Made by a program: the position numbers and the translations under genes
Source of the DNA: Candidatus Cloacimonadota bacterium
Lineage (GTDB): Bacteria > Cloacimonadota > Cloacimonadia > JGIOTU-2
Assembly: GCA_021160355.1 (NCBI GenBank)
Contig: JAGHCS010000226.1
Coordinates: 1-5,601, forward strand
Reading direction: 5' to 3'
DNA length: 5,601 bases
The notes under the pieces: generated by a model
Seen by the model: only the letters and a program-made list of their open reading frames with translations
Told to the model about the DNA's origin: nothing
The model's database searches: none
Shown here: in pieces, positions 1 to 5,484 of the stretch
How the letters are laid out: the number at the start of each line of letters is the position of its first letter
Position numbering within the stretch: the stretch's first letter is position 1

Positions 1-245
1 GCGTAACCGTACGCTTCACACCAGGTGCGATCAAAGAAATATCAAATTTTGCAGCGCTTGCGAACACAAAAATGGAAGACATCGGTGCACGAAGACTGCA
101 TACAGTCCTTTCCATTCTTCTGGAAGATTATCTCTATGAACTGCCTGATAATAAAACCGAAAACATAAAAATTACAAAAGAATTGGTTACACAAAAACTT
201 GCAAAGATCATTACCGACGAAGATCTTACGAAGTATATACTGTAA
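1..245 (+). CDS. hslU: HslU (ClpY) ATPase subunit of the HslUV protease, C-terminal end only
   Basis: This is the 3' end of a gene that begins before the window. It is read in frame from base 3 and ends at TAA 243-245, leaving 80 residues. The segment EDIGARRLHTV followed by LLEDYLYELPD and the terminal DEDLTKYIL match the C-terminal domain of HslU: the 'ENIGARRLHTV' sensor-2 region with its conserved arginine pair, and the 'ED(E)DLSRYIL' tail. In the family that tail inserts into HslV to open and activate the peptidase. HslU is an AAA+ hexameric unfoldase in the cytoplasm that feeds proteins to the HslV chamber. In many bacteria hslV lies just upstream, but that part is outside the window. 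The reading frame is clean and the tail looks functional. It is the only protein gene here on the + strand, so it converges with the IS and the zinc operon. Confidence 0.93.
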   Translation, partial: VTVRFTPGAIKEISNFAALANTKMEDIGARRLHTVLSILLEDYLYELPDNKTENIKITKELVTQKLAKIITDEDLTKYIL

Positions 246-408
246 ATCGTTTATAATACTATAATTCGGTTCTTAAAATACAAACGTTAATTGAAAATGG
301 AATGACAAATTTCTCCGTCTTCTACGTCTGCTGACGGATACGCCGTGACAAGTAATTTCTAATTTCGAATTTCTCTTCATATTTTGACATTTGGATTTTG
401 TCATTTTA
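246..408. other. Intergenic region after hslU with a small hairpin and AT-rich repeat
   Basis: No gene is visible. An inverted repeat TCCGTC (314-319) / GACGGA (333-338) can form a 6-bp stem with a 13-nt loop. No T-tract follows it, so it is a poor intrinsic terminator for hslU, though it is the only stem-loop I see after that gene. The second half is an AT-rich degenerate repeat, listed separately, that runs straight into the inverted repeat of the insertion sequence. Confidence 0.5.
386..407 (-). repeat. Degenerate AT-rich intergenic repeat, left copy
   Basis: Read on the minus strand, these 22 bases match the plus strand of 5417-5438 at 19 of 22 positions. The shared core is AAAATG(A/T)CAAAATCC. 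Both copies are embedded in stretches rich in AATTTCTAATTTC-like words (left about 352-375, right about 5436-5450). The two copies lie in opposite orientation on either side of the IS, zinc operon and oxidoreductase block. The left copy ends one base short of the IS inverted repeat. Such low-complexity interspersed sequence is common in intergenic DNA of some candidate-phylum genomes, and no function is known to me. Confidence 0.5.
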
Positions 409-431
409 GGTTTAAAGGAACTTTTGGGTTG

Positions 432-1351
432 CTATTTTGATAGAATTTCATTGATAATTTTTTTTTCTCCATTCTTTAGTACCTGAGTGCATTCTTATTT
501 TCGTTTTAAGAGATGAGAAGGTCCCTTCAAGAGAGTTTGTGGTATTTGGCATACCAATTTCAGGATAATCCAAATAAGTAAAAAGGTAAGGGAGATTTGT
601 CTTAAGACTTCGATATGCACTTTGTAATCTTTTATGAGTATAAAACCATCTTTTATTATCGTCGGTGTATGTTTTTTCTGATAAGAAATCTTTCCATTTC
701 TCGTGCCATTGTTTGAGCATTGTGGTAAATTCACTCTTTGATGAGTGCTTTAATTGATACGATAATATTTTCATCTCTTTGCCGGATTGAAGTTTGGGTT
801 TCTGAGTAATATATCGTGTAATAATTGCCGTCTGATGAAAATGACACATTTGTACGGGAAGAGCTCCAAATGCAGTAAATAAGCTTCTCTTGCCATCACA
901 TACAATTCCTGTTATTTCCAACCTCTCGCACGAAGATGCTCTATTCCGGATCAATATTTACCAAGTGTCTCATAATTAACATACTTCCAAAATATGTTTT
1001 TGCCCCTCTTGTGATCTCTGAAGACCATGACACCAAAACCGCGCCTAAAGTAGCTGGTATCCATAATGATAATGCCTTTCCCGCAAGCGACTTCAGCAAG
1101 TTTGAGATTGTAAGAATCAAGATGTTTCCAAATGCTTCTTCCCGAAATCCCATGGTTATGACTTAATGATTTTAAGGTCTTATTTTCATGCACATATTTT
1201 GTCCATATATGATCTCCCAAAACTTGTTTCCTTGCCCTATTAAATTGAAAAACATGCCTACAATTATTACATTTATATCGCTGCCTGCGGTTCCTTTTTC
1301 CATTTTTTTCGTATGATCCGAATGACATCTCGGACAGTATCTTTTAGCCAT
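432..1351 (-). pseudogene. Broken Zn-ribbon DDE (IS256/MULE-like) transposase
   Basis: The start is ATG 1351-1349, preceded by a GGAGG ribosome site 7 nt upstream. The frame breaks four times: one A missing from the A7 run at 1303-1309; an in-frame TGA at 953-951; one A missing at 915-917; one extra A in the A9 run at 458-466. Repairing the three indels gives a continuous 306-residue frame (with the TGA as residue 134) ending at TAG 434-432. The rebuilt protein has an N-terminal zinc ribbon (C6-x2-C9 ... C28-x2-C31), a helix-turn-helix-like stretch around residues 57-77, and a DDE core: D98 in MDTSYF, D153 in GIVCDGKR, E276 in PNTTNSLEG, with the CHFH motif (170-173) typical of MULE-type enzymes. 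All catalytic residues survive, so decay may be recent. The clean restoration to a whole number of codons supports real lesions rather than misalignment. Sequencing error in A-runs cannot be excluded, but it would not explain the TGA. Confidence 0.85.
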
Positions 1352-1373
1352 TTTTATGCCTCCGTATAAAAAC

Positions 1374-1379
1374 ATTATA
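1374..1379 (-). promoter_or_regulatory. Candidate -10 box of the transposase gene
   Basis: The minus strand reads TATAAT, a perfect consensus -10, 22 nt upstream of the transposase ATG and before the GGAGG ribosome site. No good -35 box is found 16-18 nt further upstream (best is CTAATT-like), so the promoter would be weak or only suggestive. Confidence 0.4.
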
Positions 1380-1441
1380 GTAAATGACTACCAGATAATT
1401 AGTTATGTCCTATTTTAGCAACCATTTTTTTCTATTAAACC

Positions 1442-1674
1442 AATATAAAAGATATATTAAGGATCAAGCTTTTGTAGATTTGCTGATTGATTATAAATAG
1501 TGTCATCAGCAGTTCACGCTTCACCGCGAATCACTTATGATGTACTGGACTTGAATCGCGGCGAACAAAGAGAGTGTGATTCGAGGATCGGGCATTTATT
1601 TTTCCTTCATAATTGGATATTCCTTGTTGGTTATTGGACATTATTTTCAACCTACCACATAATTCTTCAAAGAT
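1442..1674. other. Intergenic region between the IS and znuB with nested inverted repeats
   Basis: I see no gene, tRNA or T-tract terminator. Two inverted repeats share one arm: an imperfect 14-base pair (1520-1533 with 1552-1565, 12 of 14 matching, around CCGCGA) and a perfect 8-base pair CGAATCAC (1527-1534) / GTGATTCG (1576-1583). They are mutually exclusive folds. The region lies about 90 bp beyond the znuB stop, so a transcript reading through from the zinc operon would contain it. The last 80 bases are AT-rich with TTGGATATT/TTGGACATT-like words similar in flavour to the degenerate repeats elsewhere. Confidence 0.45.
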
Positions 1675-2496
1675 TCATTTTTTATGAATGAACCGTGTAA
1701 GATTGATCGCAAGGAGATATGCAACTCCGCAAAGTATGATGATCGTTGCACCGGTCGGAATGTTTGCAGAAAAGGAGATCGCTATCCCGCCCAAAGTAAA
1801 AAGTATACCCAAACCAATTGCAGAAAACATCATTGCATGAAGCGTGCGTGTGTAGAGGCTGGCAATTGCGGCAGGCAGACTGAGAAGTGCGATCACGAGA
1901 ATAATTCCCACAATTTGTATCAGAACAACAATGGTGAGTGCAATAATGCAGAGGAGGAGTATATATAAAAAATTCACCGGTAACCCACGCAGCCGCGCCT
2001 GCTCCTCATCATAGGTGATGGCAACGAACTGCCTATAAAATATGAGTACAATAAGAATGATGAATATATTAAGTCCAGCAAGAATATAGAGATTCACAGA
2101 AGAAACCATGAGTATATTTCCGAAAAGATAAGAAAGAAGATCGGCACTATATCCGGGGGTCAGATACATAAAAATCACACCGATAGCCATTCCCATTGCC
2201 CAGAGTGCGCTGATGACCGTGTTCTCATGCTGGTCGGCTTTCAGTTTCACCAGCCCTATTATGACTGCTGCCAGGATCGCAAAAATAAAAGCTCCGATTA
2301 TTGGCGGCATACTGAAATAAAATGCGATACCCACTCCTCCAAGAACAGCATGCGCGATCCCCCCACTGATAAAAGTGATCTTCTTTACCACTACAAAAGT
2401 GCCGGTTATCCCGCACACTATACTTGCGAGGACAGCTGCCAAGATCGCATTTTGTAGGAATGTATAGGTGGTGATGTTCGTAATAAGATCAGTCAT
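1675..2496 (-). CDS. znuB: Zinc ABC transporter permease ZnuB
   Basis: This 273-residue hydrophobic protein belongs to the ABC-3 family of zinc/manganese permeases. It would form a homodimeric channel in the cytoplasmic membrane that receives metal from ZnuA. About eight membrane segments alternate along its length. Family hallmarks are the GGIAHAVLGGVG stretch (45-56), the TPGYSADLLSYLFGNIL segment (113-129), and the cytoplasmic coupling loop DEEQARLRGLP (163-173) that docks on the ATPase. The length is normal for ZnuB. It starts with ATG 2496-2494, 2 nt after the znuC stop, and has no clear Shine-Dalgarno sequence, so translation probably depends on ribosomes arriving from znuC. It is the last gene of the operon and ends in TGA. 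The metal could also be manganese or iron judging by the permease alone; the Zur-like regulator and ZnuA ligands favour zinc. Confidence 0.92.
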   Translation of the reverse strand: MTDLITNITTYTFLQNAILAAVLASIVCGITGTFVVVKKITFISGGIAHAVLGGVGIAFYFSMPPIIGAFIFAILAAVIIGLVKLKADQHENTVISALWAMGMAIGVIFMYLTPGYSADLLSYLFGNILMVSSVNLYILAGLNIFIILIVLIFYRQFVAITYDEEQARLRGLPVNFLYILLLCIIALTIVVLIQIVGIILVIALLSLPAAIASLYTRTLHAMMFSAIGLGILFTLGGIAISFSANIPTGATIIILCGVAYLLAINLTRFIHKK

Positions 2497-2498
2497 GA

Positions 2499-3245
2499 TT
2501 ATAAATTGCAGTGATGCTGGAGAAATTTACTGCTCTCGCTGTATATATCGAATAGGGATTTGCCGGTCAGTTCTTTTGCAGAATGCATCGAAGCAAATCG
2601 GTTCAGGCAGCAGATTTTATTCACATAGGAAGAAACAAATCCTACATCGTGGGTGATCAGAAGAATAGTCGTAGCAGCATTGAGAATTTTAAGTGTGTCG
2701 TAAATATCCTTTTCCATCGTAGCATCCACGCTTGCAGTGGGCTCGTCCAGTAAAAGGATTTCCGGATCGTTGATAAGTGCCCTTGCTATCAGAGCACGCT
2801 GCTTCTGTCCACCGGAAAGTTCATGAAAATTTCTATATGCCAGATTTTGTATTTCTAATTTTTGCAAAAGAGAAAAAGCAGTATCTGTGACATCTTTTTT
2901 GTATGAGGGGAAGAAAGAGTTTGCAGTGAGTGTGTTCATCTTTACGATGTCTATCACACAAATAGGATAGTCTTTATCAAAGGTGCTGTATTGCGGCACG
3001 TAGCCAATATATTTCCGTGCCTTGATCGGGGATTTTCTCAATATTGATATGATACCTTTGCTTGGTTTGAGAAAGCCAAGGAGAAGCTTTATTAGTGTGG
3101 TTTTTCCTGCTCCGTTGGGTCCGAGGATCGCAACAAAATCATTTTTATCTATCTCAAGAGTAATATTTTCGAGAACCGGCTCGCCATTGTAGGAGAAGTC
3201 CACATCCTTAAGGGAAATAACAGTACGGTCTTTTTCAGTTTTCAT
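2499..3245 (-). CDS. znuC: Zinc ABC transporter ATP-binding protein ZnuC
   Basis: This 248-residue ATPase powers metal import with ZnuB on the cytoplasmic face of the membrane. All ABC motifs are present: Walker A GPNGAGKT (42-49), Q-loop Q85, signature LSGGQ (143-147), Walker B ILLLDE (163-168) and the H-loop histidine H199 in LLITHD. Length and order fit the ZnuC/MntB group. The chosen start is ATG 3245-3243 (MKTEKD), with GGGGAAG about 6 nt upstream; an upstream in-frame start at 3272 would only lengthen the overlap with znuA and has no support. The gene overlaps the znuA 3' end by 11 bases (znuA stop TGA at 3237-3235) and stops 2 nt before znuB, typical of translational coupling in an operon. 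No catalytic residue is missing. Confidence 0.93.
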   Translation of the reverse strand: MKTEKDRTVISLKDVDFSYNGEPVLENITLEIDKNDFVAILGPNGAGKTTLIKLLLGFLKPSKGIISILRKSPIKARKYIGYVPQYSTFDKDYPICVIDIVKMNTLTANSFFPSYKKDVTDTAFSLLQKLEIQNLAYRNFHELSGGQKQRALIARALINDPEILLLDEPTASVDATMEKDIYDTLKILNAATTILLITHDVGFVSSYVNKICCLNRFASMHSAKELTGKSLFDIYSESSKFLQHHCNL

Positions 3246-4158
3246 CGAGCACTTCCCCGAAAGTATCTGCAATTAATCTCATGTTTTCAAGATAATTTTC
3301 TGCAAGAGGATCGATGCTTACAATTTTTCCTCCAATTGTCTTTGAGACTGTCTGTGCAGCTGAAGTACCGAACTGTTTCTGCACGAAGATCGCCCGGATG
3401 TTTTCTTGCTGAGCAAAAGAAATTATCTCAGCAAGCTGTTTTGGTGTGGGAGTTTTGCCTTCGACCTGAATGGGGATCTGCATCAAACCGAATTCATCTG
3501 CAAGATAGCCCCATGAAGGATGAAATACGAGAAATTTTTTTTGCGTGTGAGGTAAAAGATGTTTGTAAAAATACTGCTGAAGTGCGCCCAGGTCAGCAAG
3601 AAATGATTGCAGATTCGATCGGTAATAATCACTATTTGCCGGATCGTATCCACAGAGAGCAGTACAGATTGTTTGTGCCTGTATCTTTACAAGCTCGGGA
3701 CTCAGCCAGATATGAGGATCGAGTTGATGTGAAAGGTTGCGATCTTGAAAGCTTTCTTTGTCATTATTTGAAGACATTTTTTCTTGAAGTATGATAAAGG
3801 AATCCATCGAACGCAGGGAAATGCCCTCTCTTGTGTCGATCACGAGTAATTCTTGATTGAGTTGTATAAGCTTTTTCATCCATGTTTCTTCAAAGGGAAC
3901 ACCAATACGGAAATAGATGTCCGCTACAGAGATTTCTTTCATTTGAGAAGGAGTCGGCTCGTAAGTGGCTGGGTTGTGACCGGGAAGCACCATAACCTGG
4001 ACATTTGCATTATCGCCTGCGATGCGTTCGACAAAATATTTCTGCGGAAGAACACTGACAAAGATATCGAGTTTGTCTGATTTCTCAATAGATTTAGTAC
4101 AGGTAGAAATGAGGATAGCGAGGAGTAGGGTGAGGGTGAGGGTGATGAATTTTTTCAT
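3235..4158 (-). CDS. znuA: Zinc-binding substrate-binding lipoprotein/periplasmic protein ZnuA
   Basis: This 307-residue protein belongs to the cluster A-I (TroA/ZnuA) metal-binding proteins, which deliver Zn2+ to the permease outside the membrane. Residues 1-19 form a signal peptide (MKK, then a hydrophobic core); Cys20 could be a lipidation site, but the -1 residue is Thr (ISTC), which is unusual for a lipobox. Likely metal ligands are H61 (PGHNPATYEP), H149 (DPHIW), H213 (FHPSWGYLADEFGL) and D283 (SIDPLAENY). Three histidines plus an acid is the zinc pattern; manganese proteins of the family usually have Glu in place of the third His. The His-rich loop of many ZnuA proteins is replaced by a short polar stretch (129-145) with one His. 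The start ATG 4158-4156 shares the ATGA overlap with the zur stop, and AGGGA lies 4-5 nt upstream. A GTG at 4170 is in frame but would spoil the signal-peptide N-terminus. Confidence 0.92.
   Translation of the reverse strand: MKKFITLTLTLLLAILISTCTKSIEKSDKLDIFVSVLPQKYFVERIAGDNANVQVMVLPGHNPATYEPTPSQMKEISVADIYFRIGVPFEETWMKKLIQLNQELLVIDTREGISLRSMDSFIILQEKMSSNNDKESFQDRNLSHQLDPHIWLSPELVKIQAQTICTALCGYDPANSDYYRSNLQSFLADLGALQQYFYKHLLPHTQKKFLVFHPSWGYLADEFGLMQIPIQVEGKTPTPKQLAEIISFAQQENIRAIFVQKQFGTSAAQTVSKTIGGKIVSIDPLAENYLENMRLIADTFGEVLDEN
4128..4145. repeat. Three tandem GGGTGA hexamers within the znuA signal-peptide region
   Basis: The plus strand shows GGGTGA three times in a row (4128-4133, 4134-4139, 4140-4145). 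On the coding strand these encode the Thr-Leu alternation at residues 6-11 of ZnuA, inside the hydrophobic part of the signal peptide. A gain or loss of one unit would stay in frame and change the hydrophobic core by two residues. Confidence 0.7.
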
Positions 4159-4574
4159 GATTCCCTGCACTCCTTGCAGAGTCCTTCGATTTGAAGAAAG
4201 TGGGTTTCGGCTTTTGACCCAAGCTGGTCTTCAACGAGCTGTTTAATATTATCAAAGTCGCAGTATTGTACACAAGATACCTTGTGGCATTTCCTGCAGA
4301 TAAAATGGTGATGATCCTGTCTGATCGAGCATAAAAAGTAATACAACTGATTATTGTCTTTCTGTATTGATGAGACAATGCCGATTTCCTGAAATTGCTG
4401 AAGTATCCGATATACGGTTGGCAATCCAACTTTCTGGAATTTCTCTTTTAGAAGATCCCATATTTCAAGGGGTGAGAAATAGCTGGTGCTTTGCTTCATG
4501 ATCCGAAGGATTTCCACACGCTTCGGTGTTTTCTTCAGATTTTGCTGTTTGAGCATCTCATAATATTTATTCAT
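4155..4574 (-). CDS. zur: Fur-family metal-responsive repressor, probably Zur
   Basis: This 139-residue protein is a cytoplasmic Fur-superfamily DNA-binding repressor. The N-terminal winged helix carries the expected LKKTPKRVEILRIM start (13-26) and recognition region GLPTVYRILQQFQEIGIV (50-67). The dimerisation and metal domain has HHHFIC (88-93) and two CxxC pairs, C93/C96 and C133/C136, which bind the structural zinc. Regulatory ligands probably include H88, H90 and H125. The chosen start is ATG 4574-4572, 8 nt after an AGGA; the longer frame from 4607 would read through the operator and is unlikely. It is the first gene of the operon and overlaps znuA by 4 bases (ATGA). Its position before znuACB and the palindrome just upstream make Zur, with autoregulation, the best assignment. 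Fur (iron) or Mur (manganese) cannot be excluded from sequence alone. Confidence 0.88.
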   Translation of the reverse strand: MNKYYEMLKQQNLKKTPKRVEILRIMKQSTSYFSPLEIWDLLKEKFQKVGLPTVYRILQQFQEIGIVSSIQKDNNQLYYFLCSIRQDHHHFICRKCHKVSCVQYCDFDNIKQLVEDQLGSKAETHFLQIEGLCKECRES

Positions 4575-4593
4575 TTTTTTAATCCTATTATTG

Positions 4594-4616
4594 TAAACGA
4601 AAATCATTTTCGTTTA
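4594..4616. promoter_or_regulatory. Zur/Fur-type operator, perfect 10-3-10 palindrome
   Basis: TAAACGAAAA (4594-4603) and TTTTCGTTTA (4607-4616) are exact inverted copies around a 3-base centre, TCA. The inner core on the minus strand, GAAAATGATTTTC, resembles the Fur/Zur consensus core GATAATGATTATC. The site ends 19 nt upstream of the zur start codon and would overlap the -10 region of the candidate zur promoter, so binding should block transcription of zur-znuACB. The sequence differs from the E. coli (TGTTATA-type) and Bacillus (TCGTAAT-type) Zur boxes. No second copy was found in the window. Confidence 0.75.
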
Positions 4617-4628
4617 TAGGGATGTCAA
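4600..4628 (-). promoter_or_regulatory. Candidate promoter of the zur-znuACB operon
   Basis: The minus strand has a consensus -35 TTGACA (4628-4623). After a 17-nt spacer, the hexamer GATTTT (4605-4600) has only 3 of 6 matches to TATAAT. The weak -10 lies inside the palindromic operator. A better -10-like TACAAT (4595-4590) is too far from this -35 and too close to the ribosome site. Confidence 0.35.
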
Positions 4629-4643
4629 TGTTTGTGACACTAA

Positions 4644-4681
4644 AAAAACAAAAAAAGCCCTAAGCAAAATTACTCGGGGCT
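4644..4681 (-). terminator. Intrinsic terminator of the disulfide oxidoreductase gene
   Basis: On the minus strand, AGCCC (4681-4677) pairs with GGGCT (4660-4656). The stem is extended inward by GAG/CTT after one C-A mismatch, with a loop of about 8 nt, and is followed at once by TTTTTTTG and more T's. It starts about 22 nt after the oxidoreductase stop codon and before the zur promoter, so it separates the two transcription units. Confidence 0.8.
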
Positions 4682-4702
4682 CTTTATTTCTAAAGGGAGA
4701 AA

Positions 4703-5344
4703 TTACAAATTCTCAATTATTTCTAAATATTTTTCAATAGGTTGATTGCCTACCAATTCGTGTTTCTCATTAATAATTATTTTCGGAACGGCGCTTACGG
4801 AATATTTGATCGATTCTGTGGTAAAGGTCTGGGCTTCGACCATATCGGCAGAGACATGATCATTCAGCATCGCGAGGTGGTGGGCATTGCTCACGGCACC
4901 CGGGCAGTGGGGGCAGCCCAGTGTAATAAACACCTGTATGCGTACATCCTTCTTTATTTTTTCGATACGCTTCATGAGTTTCGCATTTAGCTCGTGTTTC
5001 TGTCCCGACACTTCGATCAAACTCGAGATAAACGAGTTGATCTCATAACCGCCGGGAAGACCGAAAAATCGTATGCCGTTGTCTTTGCCATCGGCAGTCA
5101 AAATGACCATGGCAGGTATCTTATCAACACCATATTTCTCTGCGAGAGCTTTATCTTTTTTGAAATCGAATACTGTTAATTCCAACTTATCGGAAAGCGC
5201 TACAAATTCATCGAGAAATTCATGTGTTTCCCTGCACGTATCACACTCAAACTCCTGTGTGAAAATTGCGATGGTCACTTTATTTTGAAGCTTATGCAAA
5301 ATTCCTTTAAGCTGCGTTTTTATCTGTTCGGTAAATAGATCCAT
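4703..5344 (-). CDS. Two-domain thioredoxin-fold protein disulfide oxidoreductase (PDO / glutaredoxin-like)
   Basis: This 213-residue cytoplasmic-type protein has no signal peptide. It holds two thioredoxin-like domains in tandem. The N-terminal domain has the motif C34-D-T-C37 and the cis-proline P77 (KIPAMVI). The C-terminal domain has C144-P-H-C147 and cis-proline P187 (AVPKIII). This arrangement and length match the archaeal/thermophile PDO family ('glutaredoxin-like domain protein') and resemble the N-terminal redox domain of AhpF. Such proteins reduce, oxidise or shuffle protein disulfides, usually with electrons from a thioredoxin reductase, which is not in the window. CPHC is the motif of strong oxidants such as DsbA, while CDTC is less typical. 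Start ATG 5344-5342 has AAGGA 8 nt upstream. It has its own promoter and terminator. A role in handling zinc-bound thiols is only a guess from the neighbouring zinc operon. Confidence 0.85.
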   Translation of the reverse strand: MDLFTEQIKTQLKGILHKLQNKVTIAIFTQEFECDTCRETHEFLDEFVALSDKLELTVFDFKKDKALAEKYGVDKIPAMVILTADGKDNGIRFFGLPGGYEINSFISSLIEVSGQKHELNAKLMKRIEKIKKDVRIQVFITLGCPHCPGAVSNAHHLAMLNDHVSADMVEAQTFTTESIKYSVSAVPKIIINEKHELVGNQPIEKYLEIIENL

Positions 5345-5398
5345 ATTGATTTTCCTTTTAATGACTTTTTTATACCGTCAAGGTATGTATATCTAAAT

Positions 5399-5426
5399 AG
5401 TATATAACCTTTATGGAAAATGTCAA
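5399..5426 (-). promoter_or_regulatory. Promoter of the disulfide oxidoreductase gene
   Basis: On the minus strand, a perfect -35 TTGACA (5426-5421) and a near-consensus -10 TATACT (5404-5399) are separated by 16 nt. Transcription would start near 5392, leaving a leader of about 47 nt before the ATG at 5344. The -35 box lies within the degenerate AT-rich repeat. A small palindrome ATACC (5372-5376) / GGTAT (5382-5386) lies in the leader and could be a regulatory site. Confidence 0.6.
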
Positions 5427-5438
5427 AATCCTAATATC
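5417..5438 (+). repeat. Degenerate AT-rich intergenic repeat, right copy
   Basis: This is the partner of the minus-strand copy at 386-407, with 19 of 22 identical positions. It continues into AATTTCTAATG and AAATGTCAAATGACA words to about 5470. It supplies the TTGACA -35 box of the oxidoreductase promoter on the other strand. Confidence 0.5.
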
Positions 5439-5484
5439 TAATTTCTAATGAAATGTCAAATGACAATTTATGAAAACTTAGACA

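Larger units (their letters stand above)
409..1441 (-). mobile_element. Decayed insertion sequence with 26-bp imperfect inverted repeats
   Basis: The element is about 1033 bp. The left end reads GGTTTAA then, after a gap, GAA and GGTTGCTA (409-434). The reverse complement of the right end (1416-1441) shows the same three blocks at exactly the same spacing, giving about 18 matches in 26 positions. Between them lies one minus-strand transposase gene filling nearly all of the element, and its reconstructed TAG stop (432-434) falls inside the left inverted repeat. No target-site duplication is evident: the 8 bases outside the left end (TCATTTTA) do not match those outside the right end (AATATAAA). 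The insertion is therefore old, or one flank has been rearranged. The zinc-ribbon DDE transposase suggests the IS256/MULE-like superfamily, but I cannot name the IS. Confidence 0.75.

Noticed and set aside
951..953. TGA in the transposase read as a recoded amino acid
   Set aside because: TGA is the stop codon of zur, znuA and znuB in this window, so a recoded genome is not supported.
936..1166. Plus-strand open frame opposite the transposase
   Set aside because: It is the reverse shadow of the transposase, whose minus-strand frame has a recognisable zinc ribbon and DDE motifs.
1303..1309. Programmed -1 frameshift at the A7 run in the transposase
   Set aside because: The zero-frame codons are preceded by G, not A, so the classic slippery heptamer is imperfect, and downstream lesions including a TGA would still stop the protein. 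Decay is simpler.
1442..1674. Possible tRNA or small RNA gene
   Set aside because: The stems do not make a cloverleaf on either strand and no T-loop signature is present.
3246..3272. Earlier start for znuC (MQILSGKCS)
   Set aside because: It would extend the overlap with znuA to 38 bases. The ATG at 3245 has a better ribosome site and the usual ZnuC N-terminus length.
3336..3794. Plus-strand 152-residue open frame opposite znuA
   Set aside because: It has no recognisable domain and lies wholly across znuA, which has all its metal-ligand motifs.
4575..4607. Earlier start for zur (MIFVYNNRIKK)
   Set aside because: It would place coding sequence across the operator palindrome and adds residues not typical of Fur proteins.
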